Below are positions 48,105 to 56,234 of a stretch of DNA of 58,445 bases, piece by piece (position 1 is the stretch's first letter; every line of letters starts with the position of its first letter). The notes under the pieces are model-generated. The model saw only the letters and a program-made list of their open reading frames with translations, searched no databases and had not been told where the DNA came from. This DNA comes from Pseudomonadota bacterium (GTDB taxonomy: Bacteria; Pseudomonadota; Gammaproteobacteria; Xanthomonadales; Rhodanobacteraceae), in contig JAKQJM010000068.1 in the NCBI GenBank assembly GCA_029561145.1, positions 1 to 58,445 of the forward strand, in the 5' to 3' direction. The position numbers and the translations under genes are program-made.

Positions 48105-48165
48105 TGCGGGATCGGCGGAGCGGCAGGGCCGGGCTCGCCGACCGCGTCGAACAGGAGTTGATCGA

Positions 48166-49506
48166 ATGCGCATTGCGATTTTCGGGACAGGGTATGTCGG
48201 GCTGGTGACCGGAACCTGTCTGGCCGAGGTCGGCAACGAGGTGATCTGCGTCGACGTCGATGCGCTGAAGGTGGCGCGCCTCGAGCGCGGCGAGATCCCG
48301 ATCTTCGAGCCCGGACTCGAGCCGCTGGTCATCGAGAACCACCAGAACGGGCGACTGCGCTTCACCACCGATGCGGCAGCGGCGATAGCCCATGGCGAAG
48401 TGATCTTCATCGCGGTCGGTACGCCACCCGAAGAGGATGGCAGCGCCGATCTTTCGCATGTGCTCGATGTCGCACGCACGATCGGAAGCAGCCTTTCCGG
48501 CCACGCCGTGATCGTCAACAAGTCCACTGTTCCGGTCGGTACGGCCGATCGCGTGCGTCAGACGATCGCACAGGAACTCGCTGCACGTGGCAGCGATGCG
48601 ACGTTCGATGTGGTCTCGAATCCCGAATTCCTCAAGGAAGGTGATGCCGTGCAGGATTGCCTGCGACCGGACCGCATCATCATCGGCAGCGACAGCGCAC
48701 GCGCGATCGCCGCATTGCGCGCGCTGTACGCTCCGTTCAACCGCAATCACGATCGCATCGTCCTGATGGATGTGCGCTCCGCGGAGCTGACCAAGTACGC
48801 CGCCAACGCGATGCTGGCGACCAAGATCAGTTTCATGAACGAGATCGCCAATATTGCCGAGCGCGTTGGGGCCGACATCGAACAGGTCAGGCTCGGCATC
48901 GGATCGGACCCTCGCATCGGCTATCACTTCATCTATCCCGGCGCGGGTTACGGCGGCTCGTGCTTCCCGAAGGATGTCAAGGCGCTGGAGCACATCGCCC
49001 GCGCGCATGACTATGAGCCACGCGTCCTGACCGCCGTCGAGGCGACCAATGCCCGGCAGAAGGAACGGTTGTTCGAGTTGGTCAGTCGCCATTTCGATGC
49101 GGATTTGAGCGCGCGGACCATTGCGGTCTGGGGACTTGCGTTCAAGCCGAACACGGATGACATGCGCGAAGCGCCGAGCCGGACACTGCTCGAGCGGCTG
49201 TGGGCGCAGGGTGCGCGTGTTCGTGCCTACGATCCGGAAGCCCATGAGGAAGTACATCGGCTCTACGGCAAGCGCGACGACCTGACGCTTTGCGAATCGC
49301 AGTATCAGGCGCTGGAAGGTGCCGACGGCCTCGTCATCGTGACCGAGTGGAAAGCGTTCCGCAGTCCCGATCTGGCGAAGATACGCAGCCTGCTGAAAAC
49401 CCCCGTGATCTTTGACGGACGCAATATTTTCGACCCGCAGGCGATCGAAGCGCTCGGCATCGCGTACTACGGAATCGGTCGTGGACGCAGCGTGCTGCGA
49501 GGCTAG
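48166..49506 (+). CDS. ugd: UDP-glucose 6-dehydrogenase
   Basis: 446 residues. The NAD-binding [10 protein letters not shown] begins near residue 7; KSTVPVGT and [11 protein letters not shown] follow. The catalytic [12 protein letters not shown] places Cys at 266, and the C-terminal domain has [18 protein letters not shown]. It makes UDP-glucuronate for surface polysaccharides or lipid A modification. A good GGAG ribosome-binding site supports the start. gmd follows on the same strand, so a polysaccharide precursor unit is likely. Confidence 0.95.
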   Translation: MRIAIFGTGYVGLVTGTCLAEVGNEVICVDVDALKVARLERGEIPIFEPGLEPLVIENHQNGRLRFTTDAAAAIAHGEVIFIAVGTPPEEDGSADLSHVLDVARTIGSSLSGHAVIVNKSTVPVGTADRVRQTIAQELAARGSDATFDVVSNPEFLKEGDAVQDCLRPDRIIIGSDSARAIAALRALYAPFNRNHDRIVLMDVRSAELTKYAANAMLATKISFMNEIANIAERVGADIEQVRLGIGSDPRIGYHFIYPGAGYGGSCFPKDVKALEHIARAHDYEPRVLTAVEATNARQKERLFELVSRHFDADLSARTIAVWGLAFKPNTDDMREAPSRTLLERLWAQGARVRAYDPEAHEEVHRLYGKRDDLTLCESQYQALEGADGLVIVTEWKAFRSPDLAKIRSLLKTPVIFDGRNIFDPQAIEALGIAYYGIGRGRSVLRG

Positions 49507-49608
49507 ACCCATGTCGAGGCTGTACCTCGATGCCGGCCGTCGCTACCATCGCACCCCTCGTTCCGGCCGGTCTGACCAGCTGAACCCCACTTTGAAGCAG
49601 ATTGATTG

Positions 49609-50742
49609 ATGGAAAAGAAACGTGCACTGGTAACCGGCATCACCGGACAGGATGGCGCCTATCTCGCCGAGTTCCTGCTGGCCAAGGGCTATGAGGTCCA
49701 CGGCCTCAAACGACGGGCATCGTCCTTCAACACCGAGCGCATCGACCATCTGTACAGCGAGCTCGATGAAACCGGGCCGTCCTTGAGCCTGCATTATGGT
49801 GACCTGACCGATTCGACCAGCCTGATGCGCGTGGTCCAGGAAGTCGAGCCGCACGAGATCTACAACCTGGCCGCGCAGAGCCATGTCGCGGTGTCGTTCG
49901 AGGAACCCGAATACACGGCCAATGCCGACGGGCTCGGCACCCTGCGCCTGCTGGAGGCGATGCGCATACTCGGCATGCAGGAAAGCTGCCGCATCTACCA
50001 GGCATCCACTTCCGAGCTCTATGGTCTCGTGCGCGAAACGCCGCAACGCGAGACGACGCCGTTCCACCCGCGCTCGCCGTACGGCGTCGCCAAGCTCTAC
50101 GCCTACTGGATCACGGTCAACTATCGCGAAGCCTATGGCATGTATGCCTGCAACGGCATCCTGTTCAACCATGAATCGCCGATCCGCGGCGAGACCTTCG
50201 TGACGCGCAAGATCACGCGCGGCCTCGCCCGAGTCATCCACGGACTGCAGCAATGCCTGTACCTCGGCAATCTCGACGCGCGTCGCGACTGGGGACACGC
50301 CCGCGACTACGTCGAGGCACAGTGGCTCATCCTGCAGCAGGACCAGGCGCACGACTATGTGATCGCTACCGGAATCCAGCATTCGGTGCGCGAGTTCGTC
50401 GTCCTTGCGGCGCGCGAAATGGGCGTCGAGGTCGAGTTCAGCGGCAGTGGCGTCGATGAGGTTGCCATCGTTTCCGATGTGCGTACGCCGGGCGCGAAGA
50501 TCAGCAATGGCGATACCTTGTTGCGCATCCATCCGCAGTACTACCGCCCGGCCGAGGTCGAAACCCTGCTCGGCGATCCGACCTTCTCGCGCGAGAAGCT
50601 CGGCTGGACGCCGAAGACGAGTTTCGCCGAACTGGTCCGCGAAATGGCCAGCGCCGACCTGGCACTGGCGTCCAGCGAAGCGGGTGGCGTGGTCGGTGCG
50701 CGGCACGGCCGCCACCTGATCGAGGACTTGCCGCGCGGATGA
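49609..50742 (+). CDS. gmd: GDP-mannose 4,6-dehydratase
   Basis: 377 residues from ATG 49609 (a TTG one codon upstream is also in frame). The Rossmann motif is [24 protein letters not shown], the signature is [15 protein letters not shown], and catalytic STSELYG and [12 protein letters not shown] carry the Thr/Ser-Tyr-Lys elements; [13 protein letters not shown] is near the C-terminus. It makes GDP-4-keto-6-deoxymannose, precursor of GDP-fucose, GDP-rhamnose or GDP-perosamine. The second enzyme for any of these is not in the window. Its stop overlaps slyX. Confidence 0.94.
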   Translation: MEKKRALVTGITGQDGAYLAEFLLAKGYEVHGLKRRASSFNTERIDHLYSELDETGPSLSLHYGDLTDSTSLMRVVQEVEPHEIYNLAAQSHVAVSFEEPEYTANADGLGTLRLLEAMRILGMQESCRIYQASTSELYGLVRETPQRETTPFHPRSPYGVAKLYAYWITVNYREAYGMYACNGILFNHESPIRGETFVTRKITRGLARVIHGLQQCLYLGNLDARRDWGHARDYVEAQWLILQQDQAHDYVIATGIQHSVREFVVLAAREMGVEVEFSGSGVDEVAIVSDVRTPGAKISNGDTLLRIHPQYYRPAEVETLLGDPTFSREKLGWTPKTSFAELVREMASADLALASSEAGGVVGARHGRHLIEDLPRG

Positions 50743-50951
50743 ACACGCTGGAAGAACGCCTGACCGAGCTTGAGGTTCGCCTCGTCTTCATCGACGACGG
50801 GGTTGCGGCACTGAATGCCGCAGTGGCCATGCAGGATCAGACGATGCTCGCGATGCGTCGTGAACTGGATCGCTTGCGCTCCGACCTGATCGGCTTGCGC
50901 TCGACGCTCGGCAATGACGTGGGCAACGAGCCTCCTCCGCCTCACTACTGA
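50739..50951 (+). CDS. slyX: SlyX family protein
   Basis: 70 residues. It is a short coiled coil ([23 protein letters not shown]) ending in the SlyX hallmark EPPPPHY. Its biochemical role is unknown; it accompanies slyD in E. coli. It begins inside the gmd stop codon (ATGA). Confidence 0.9.
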   Translation: MNTLEERLTELEVRLVFIDDGVAALNAAVAMQDQTMLAMRRELDRLRSDLIGLRSTLGNDVGNEPPPPHY

Positions 50952-50976
50952 CTCATGCAGGTATTCATTTCCCATC

Positions 50977-51549
50977 ATGGCTGAATCGCTGCGCGATCAA
51001 CTGCTCAGAAGTGGACTTGTGCAGAAGCTCAAGGCGGAGGCGCGCGACGTGCAGCCCGCGCAACAGGCCCGGCGTCCAGGCAAACCGGGGCTGCCGACAC
51101 CGGGCAAGCCGCCGAAGCAGGGTCACGCGAAGAATCCGCGTAGCCAGGAAGAGATGGATCTGGCCCGCGCGTACGGGCTGCGCGATCGCGCGGAGCGTGA
51201 AGAGCGCGACCGCGAGAAGCAGCGAGCCGAGCAGCGCGCGAAGGAAAAGGCGGAACTCAAGCAGAAACTCGCCGCCCTGCTTGCCGACAAGGCACTCAAC
51301 AAGGCGGATGCCGAAATCGCCCGGCATTTCCCGCATGGCGACAAGATCCGCCGCGTCCATTGCACCGCGGACCAGCTCGCCGCGGTCAACCTCGGGCAGA
51401 TCGCCGTTGTCCAGCACCGCGGCCGCTACCTGCTCGTCACCCGCGAAATCGGCGAGCAGGTTCGCTCGATCAGCGCAGAGGCACTCGTGCTGCTGTGTGA
51501 TCCGGATGCTCCTGCCGATGATGACATCCCGCCTGACCTGATCTGGTAG
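50977..51549 (+). CDS. DUF2058 family protein
   Basis: 190 residues. The N-terminal SLRDQLLRSGLV and QKLKAEARDVQ are typical, then a long Lys/Arg/Glu-rich coiled helix (about 55-105) and a compact C-terminal domain (about 110-190, HFPHGDKIRRVHCTADQLAAVN and RYLLVTREIGEQV). The family is annotated as nucleoprotein or polynucleotide-associated (E. coli YaiL); its function is unproven. It ends 225 bases before the DUF2235 gene. Confidence 0.88.
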   Translation: MAESLRDQLLRSGLVQKLKAEARDVQPAQQARRPGKPGLPTPGKPPKQGHAKNPRSQEEMDLARAYGLRDRAEREERDREKQRAEQRAKEKAELKQKLAALLADKALNKADAEIARHFPHGDKIRRVHCTADQLAAVNLGQIAVVQHRGRYLLVTREIGEQVRSISAEALVLLCDPDAPADDDIPPDLIW

Positions 51550-51774
51550 GCGAATCGATCGGTCCAAGACGGATCGATGCCAGGCAGGTTCCCGCTGGCA
51601 TCGTGGCGGGCACGCCTGCAGCGGATTCAGTTTCGATTGCAGGTGCAGCGGGAATTGACTTGCGTCCTGAAAAAGTATATTCCAGAGCGCGGAAATCGGC
51701 CGCTTTTCCTGACCCCGGACCGGCCGATTCCCCCCACCGGAGTCGATCCTCCAATCGGGAGGCAGGAAGAGCCC
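51550..51774 (+). promoter_or_regulatory. Upstream region of the protease/hydrolase cassette with promoter-like sequence
   Basis: TTGACT (51655-51660) and TATATT (51676-51681) resemble a sigma-70 promoter with a 15-base spacer; TATTCC at 51678 would give 17. The segment is AT-rich relative to flanks. It supports a transcription unit separate from slyX and DUF2058. GGGAGGCAGGAAGAG before ATG 51775 is a strong ribosome-binding region. Confidence 0.5.
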
Positions 51775-52848
51775 ATGAAACGGATTGTCGTGTGTGCCGA
51801 CGGCACCTGGAACATGCGTGACCAGCTTGACGAGTCCACCGGCAAGCGTCGCCCGACGAATGTGACCAAGCTGGCTCGCGCCGTGCTGCCGAGGGCAGGC
51901 AACGGTGTCGATCAGATCGTCTTCTACGACGAGGGAGTCGGCACCAGCGGCGGACTCGACAAGCTGACCGGAGGTGCCTTCGGTCGCGGTATCGAGCGAA
52001 ATGTGCGCGATATCTATCGTTTTCTCAGTTACAACTACGAAGCGGGCGACGAGATCTTTCTGTTCGGGTTCAGTCGCGGTGCGTTCACCGTGCGCACGCT
52101 TGCGGGATTCATGAACCGTGTCGGCTTGCTCGGCAAGGGCGACGACTACTACGTGCCGGATGTCTACGCCGCCTACGAGTCCGATGAGAAACCGGGTTCG
52201 GCACGATGGGAGCAGATCTTCCACAACGTGAAACAGCGCCGCGAGTGCCCGTCGATCCGCATGATCGGCGTGTGGGATACGGTCGGTTCACTTGGCGCGC
52301 CGGGGCTGCTCGGTCGCGTCGTCAATCGGGACAAGTACCAGTACCACGATATCGCGCTGAACCGGCATGTCGAGAACGCCATTCACGCATTGGCGATCGA
52401 TGAACAGCGTTCTCCGTTCGCCCCCGATCTGTGGAAGCGACCCGCCGGATGGCAAGGCCAGCTCGAGCAGGCCTGGTTTGCCGGCGTGCACAGCAATATC
52501 GGCGGTGGCTACACGCCCGACGGCCTTGCCAATGAAGCGCTGCATTGGGTGATCGAAAAAGCCGAGGCCCTGGGCCTGCGGTTCGATGCCAACTACCTCG
52601 AGTTCTTTGCTCCGGTCTTCTACTCGGAACTGAAGGATTCGATGACCGTGACCTATCGTGCGATGGGACGCAACGTCCGCGAGATCGGCGCGCATGCGGC
52701 GGATGGCGAGTCGGTGCATCAATCCGCAGTCGATCGCTACAACGATGCAGGATGCGCCTATCGACCGGACAACCTGAAACGCTACATCGACAGCGGCCAG
52801 GCACGCATCGTCGGCACGACCAGGATAGAACGCGGACGCAAGCCTTGA
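51775..52848 (+). CDS. DUF2235 alpha/beta hydrolase (Tle1-like)
   Basis: 357 residues. DUF2235 landmarks are VVCADGTWNM near 5-14, FYDEGVGTSGG near 50-60, the nucleophile elbow FGFSRGAFTVRTLAGF with Ser100, MIGVWDTVGSLG near 162-173 carrying the Asp, and AWFAGVHSNIGGGY near 237-250 carrying the His. Known relatives are phospholipases, including the type VI effector Tle1, and hydrolases in proposed conflict systems. There is no VgrG, PAAR or immunity gene of the T6SS type nearby. It is the first of five coupled genes; its TGA overlaps or abuts the protease start. Confidence 0.85.
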   Translation: MKRIVVCADGTWNMRDQLDESTGKRRPTNVTKLARAVLPRAGNGVDQIVFYDEGVGTSGGLDKLTGGAFGRGIERNVRDIYRFLSYNYEAGDEIFLFGFSRGAFTVRTLAGFMNRVGLLGKGDDYYVPDVYAAYESDEKPGSARWEQIFHNVKQRRECPSIRMIGVWDTVGSLGAPGLLGRVVNRDKYQYHDIALNRHVENAIHALAIDEQRSPFAPDLWKRPAGWQGQLEQAWFAGVHSNIGGGYTPDGLANEALHWVIEKAEALGLRFDANYLEFFAPVFYSELKDSMTVTYRAMGRNVREIGAHAADGESVHQSAVDRYNDAGCAYRPDNLKRYIDSGQARIVGTTRIERGRKP

Positions 52849-52865
52849 AAACGCGCATCGCCGAC

Positions 52866-54020
52866 ATGCGCAGCCGGGTCTGGTACATCGAGGCCCGCTC
52901 GTGCAGTCCGGGCAATGACTTCGCCAGTGAGGATGCCGCGTCGATGGGCAGTGGCGTGCTGGTCGAGATCGAGCATCGCGACGCGCCGAGAAAAGTCCTC
53001 CGCTACCTGCTGACGTGCGCCCACGTGGTGCGTCGGAAAATCGATGGATCAGGCGATTGGGGTGGCCCTGTCCACGACGAGATCCTGTGCTGGCGACCGG
53101 GTCAGGGTTATACGCGAACCTACCTTGGCAAGCGGCGCTGCGGTGAGCATCCGGATATCCACGGAGCAACCTTGAGTGCGCTGTCGCCCTGTGGCGGACG
53201 ACCCGACGCCTTGCCCGATGAGCTGCGTGTCGCCACCAACGACTGGGTCCTGCTCGAGATCAGCGATCCGGAATTCCAGAAGGAAGGACGGCCACTGCGC
53301 TGGAGCGCGCTGGAAGACGGCACCCTCGTCACGATCGTCGGCTATCCGGGCGGCGCAGGGCTGAGCCGGCATGCGCCGGGTACGCGTATCTGGGGGAGCG
53401 GCAGCCTGGTCGAGAATCTCGCAACGGGTCCGTTCCACCAGGAGCGCACACCGGAGCCGGGCATGCTGAGCCTCTCCGGTGTCGATGAGACGCGTCCGGG
53501 CATGAGCGGAGGCGGCCTGTTCGATGCTGCCGGTGCCCTGGTCGGCCTGCATCGTGCTGCCGACGACATGGCCATGCAACGCAATGCGATCGCAATCACG
53601 CATATCCGCGATGCGCTGGATACGCGCAGCAATGCGTGTCCGACCACACCGACTGCGGAGCCGGTCCCGTCGAAGGCATTTCGCGTCGCGCTCGGTGCAT
53701 TCGTGATACTCGCGATAGCCGCTGCGCTTGCATGGTCCATGTTCGGCCCTCGCGAATGCCTCCTGCAGGTTCGCGTGACCGCAACACCGCCGGCACGCGC
53801 GGTCGACGCGCTACGCGGCGATGGTGTCACCCAGTCGCAACTGCTGGCTGGCGACGGGGCGGCCTTGCTCACTCTCGAGCGCATGGCGCCACGCGAGCGG
53901 TGGAGCCTGAGCCTGCGCTTCCGTGAATCGGATTCCGCAAAGATCAATCTGATCGGCTGCCCGGATACCTCGGGCGACTACACATTGGAGGGAGCACATG
54001 TCGCACTCGCTCCGCAATAA
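52866..54020 (+). CDS. Membrane-anchored trypsin-like serine protease
   Basis: 384 residues from ATG 52866; a TTG at 52845 overlapping the previous stop is an alternative. The protease domain (about 25-255) has a complete triad: His53 in LLTCAHVV, Asp126 in TNDWVLLEI and Ser214 in RPGMSGGGLFD. There is no signal peptide. A single membrane helix at about 272-293 (ALGAFVILAIAAALAWSMF) follows, then about 90 residues with two Cys. The positive-inside rule is ambiguous, but lack of a signal places the protease in the cytoplasm and the C-terminal domain outside. The last 23 bases overlap the next gene. This resembles trypsin-type proteases in bacterial caspase-like systems. Confidence 0.8.
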   Translation: MRSRVWYIEARSCSPGNDFASEDAASMGSGVLVEIEHRDAPRKVLRYLLTCAHVVRRKIDGSGDWGGPVHDEILCWRPGQGYTRTYLGKRRCGEHPDIHGATLSALSPCGGRPDALPDELRVATNDWVLLEISDPEFQKEGRPLRWSALEDGTLVTIVGYPGGAGLSRHAPGTRIWGSGSLVENLATGPFHQERTPEPGMLSLSGVDETRPGMSGGGLFDAAGALVGLHRAADDMAMQRNAIAITHIRDALDTRSNACPTTPTAEPVPSKAFRVALGAFVILAIAAALAWSMFGPRECLLQVRVTATPPARAVDALRGDGVTQSQLLAGDGAALLTLERMAPRERWSLSLRFRESDSAKINLIGCPDTSGDYTLEGAHVALAPQ

Positions 54021-54930
54021 GCTGCTCTGTGTCGTGCTCGTGTCGCTGGCAGGATGCTGGGGTGACAAGACGCCGGCTCCGGTCGTCGTCCTCGGCAGCG
54101 TGCGCGATGGGGCAACCGATTCCGCGCTGGAAGGCGCCGAGGTGATCGCCAGGCTCGGATCGAGGACGCAGGGCAGGGCCTTCAGCGACCGCGAGGGCAA
54201 TTTCCAGATGCAGTTCGACGCACCCGCCAGTGACGGCGCGCAGGCCTTCGTGCTGTCGGCCAGTCTCGGTGGCTATCGCGCGACATCGACTCCCTTCTCG
54301 ATCGCCAAAGGCCGGACCACGGCAAGCAGCTATCCACTTCATCTGGTATCGGACGCGCTTGCGTCGTGCACGCGGGAGGCCGGTCCCGCGGTGGTCGTCG
54401 GGCATTTCCGTGCTCCGCTCGGGCAGCCGGATCCCGATCTTGCCGATCGCATCGCGGCAGCCCTCCAGTACGACCTCGATGAGAAGGTGCAGACGACGCG
54501 TCTGGTCAACTCGAAACGGCCTGGCATCTTCGCCTGTGGCGACGTGGAACCGAAGGATCCCGAGCGCTATGGCAGCTTTGCCCGATTCCTCGGCGTGGAC
54601 GCGTTTGTCGGTGGCATCGTGTCGAGCCCGGGCTCCAGCAATGTCCGGGTCCAGATGTTTCTTGCCGATGGATACGGGTTCATGACGTCACCGAGCCGGG
54701 TGGTCAGTGACGGTGTGGACCTCAACGATCCGAGTCTGTCGCGTTTGGCGCCCGAGGCGATGACCGCCGTGATGACTGCCCTGGTCGTCGGCTACAAGCT
54801 CGCCAACAAGCCGGAGGAATGCGTCGAGCTTGTCGGCGTGTCCGAGCGCCTGCTCCCGGTGCTGCCGGACGCACTGGTCCGCCTGCGCGAGGAATGCCAG
54901 GCGGTGCTGCCGAACCGGGGGTTGCTGTGA
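53998..54930 (+). CDS. Lipoprotein with carboxypeptidase-regulatory-like domain
   Basis: 310 residues. The lipobox SLAGC puts the lipidated Cys at 20. A beta-sandwich of the carboxypeptidase regulatory or transthyretin-like type (about 30-110) shows VVLGSVRDGATDSALEGAEVI and FSDREGNFQMQF. The remainder (about 120-310) includes AVVVGHFRAPLG and LADRIAAALQYDLDEK, which looks like a CsgG/FlgO-like fold, plus paired Cys residues. It overlaps the protease gene by 23 bases and the next gene by one base (TGATG). I do not recognise a named family. Confidence 0.7.
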   Translation: MSHSLRNKLLCVVLVSLAGCWGDKTPAPVVVLGSVRDGATDSALEGAEVIARLGSRTQGRAFSDREGNFQMQFDAPASDGAQAFVLSASLGGYRATSTPFSIAKGRTTASSYPLHLVSDALASCTREAGPAVVVGHFRAPLGQPDPDLADRIAAALQYDLDEKVQTTRLVNSKRPGIFACGDVEPKDPERYGSFARFLGVDAFVGGIVSSPGSSNVRVQMFLADGYGFMTSPSRVVSDGVDLNDPSLSRLAPEAMTAVMTALVVGYKLANKPEECVELVGVSERLLPVLPDALVRLREECQAVLPNRGLL

Positions 54931-56234
54931 TGCGCGGCGCCCTGCTGATCGTGCTGGTCCTGCTCGGCGCGATGGTCGCGCGCCCGGTTATGGCCATCGT
55001 GCATGTCGACATCAACGAGGAACTGGATCGCATCAAGGAACTCGGCATGCCGGAGGACCGCAGCAAGGTCGTGCCAGGCTTGAAGGAGGACATCGACGGC
55101 ATCCTGGCCGGCCGCATCCTGCCGCAACGCATCCCAAATGCGAAATACCGCATCGCGGTCTTCGAATTCGAGGACCCCGACCATACCGGGCTCGGCAGTG
55201 CCGTTTCAGCCCTGATCGGGCGCGAGATCCTGTTGAGCAGCGGACTACGATCGCTCGGCGTATTGCGTTATTTCGGCTCGCTTGAGCCGAGCAGGGGCCA
55301 TCCGCAAAGCTATTTCGACAAGGTCGATCTGGTCGTCGCCGCGCAGCACGCGAACCTGGCCGTATGGGGAATGATCCGTCGCGACGGCAACGACATCGTC
55401 GTCGACGTACAGGCACAGATCCCCGATGCGATGGTCGAGGACTATTTCACCTGGAAGCTCACCCTGCCTCAGGCAATGGGCGGCGAGACCTTGCTGGCAC
55501 GGGTATGGCCGACCCGAATGCGGATCCAGCGTGCGCGATTGCCTGCCGGTTTCGCGCCCGCGCTGCAAAGGATGGCCGATGCCGTCGACGTCGTGCGCGA
55601 GAGCCCGAGCGACACGGCGCGCGTGATCGCGCGTATTCCGAAGGACACAACCTATTCGGTGCAGGAAGTCCGCGGCGACTGGGCGAAGTTCGTCATCAAC
55701 GGCGAATCCGGTTGGACGCGCCGCGCCGTGCAATGCACGCGCGAATGCGCGCCATTGCTCGCTACCGCCGGCTTCGTCGGCGCCTTGCTCAGCTTTGGCA
55801 ATGGCGGGCCGGTTCCGGCGGTTTCGAAGGATCTTTCGCGCGACGCGGCGGTTGTGGCCCGACAGCTCGCGGTACTCACGAGCCTGCGCAAGAAGGAGTT
55901 TCACCCGGCCAGCTATTACCTCGAGCGCTGGGATGACGGCCATGCGCGCGATTTTGGCGCGCCGTATGCGGATGTGCTGGCGCTCAGCAGCCTGGCTGCG
56001 CAACTTCAGGAACAGCGCGGCCGGGAATACGACACGATCCGCCTCGACGACGACGCCGTGCGCAAGGTTGCGACCGATCTGGCCCGCGCTTCGCAGGACG
56101 ATCCTCGCAACGTCGAGGTGTTGAACAATCTTGCGGTGCTGTTCCGGGTACTTCGCGACGAACGCCGCGCGGGCCTTGCCAGCCGGCTTTCCGCCGCGGC
56201 ACAGCAGCGCAGCGACGTGGAACCTGCGCAATGA
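54930..56234 (+). CDS. Exported CsgG-like and SH3-domain protein
   Basis: 434 residues. A signal peptide ends near VMA (residue 22). The N-terminal half has KYRIAVFEFEDPDHTGLGSA and LIGREILLSSGLRSLGVLR, resembling TolB/CsgG-like assembly proteins. A bacterial SH3 module follows (about 225-275, RVIARIPKDTTYSVQEV and WAKFVINGESGWTRRAV). The C-terminal part is helical, with NNLAVLFRVLRDERRAGLAS suggesting a TPR-like unit. SH3 modules often bind peptidoglycan. Its stop overlaps the next gene by ATGA. The combination suggests a periplasmic sensor or scaffold. Confidence 0.65.
   Translation: MRGALLIVLVLLGAMVARPVMAIVHVDINEELDRIKELGMPEDRSKVVPGLKEDIDGILAGRILPQRIPNAKYRIAVFEFEDPDHTGLGSAVSALIGREILLSSGLRSLGVLRYFGSLEPSRGHPQSYFDKVDLVVAAQHANLAVWGMIRRDGNDIVVDVQAQIPDAMVEDYFTWKLTLPQAMGGETLLARVWPTRMRIQRARLPAGFAPALQRMADAVDVVRESPSDTARVIARIPKDTTYSVQEVRGDWAKFVINGESGWTRRAVQCTRECAPLLATAGFVGALLSFGNGGPVPAVSKDLSRDAAVVARQLAVLTSLRKKEFHPASYYLERWDDGHARDFGAPYADVLALSSLAAQLQEQRGREYDTIRLDDDAVRKVATDLARASQDDPRNVEVLNNLAVLFRVLRDERRAGLASRLSAAAQQRSDVEPAQ

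Noticed and set aside
51775..52848. Type VI secretion lipase effector locus (Tle1 with immunity gene)
   Set aside because: The DUF2235 domain fits, but no VgrG, PAAR, Hcp or typical periplasmic immunity gene is adjacent; the neighbours are proteases.
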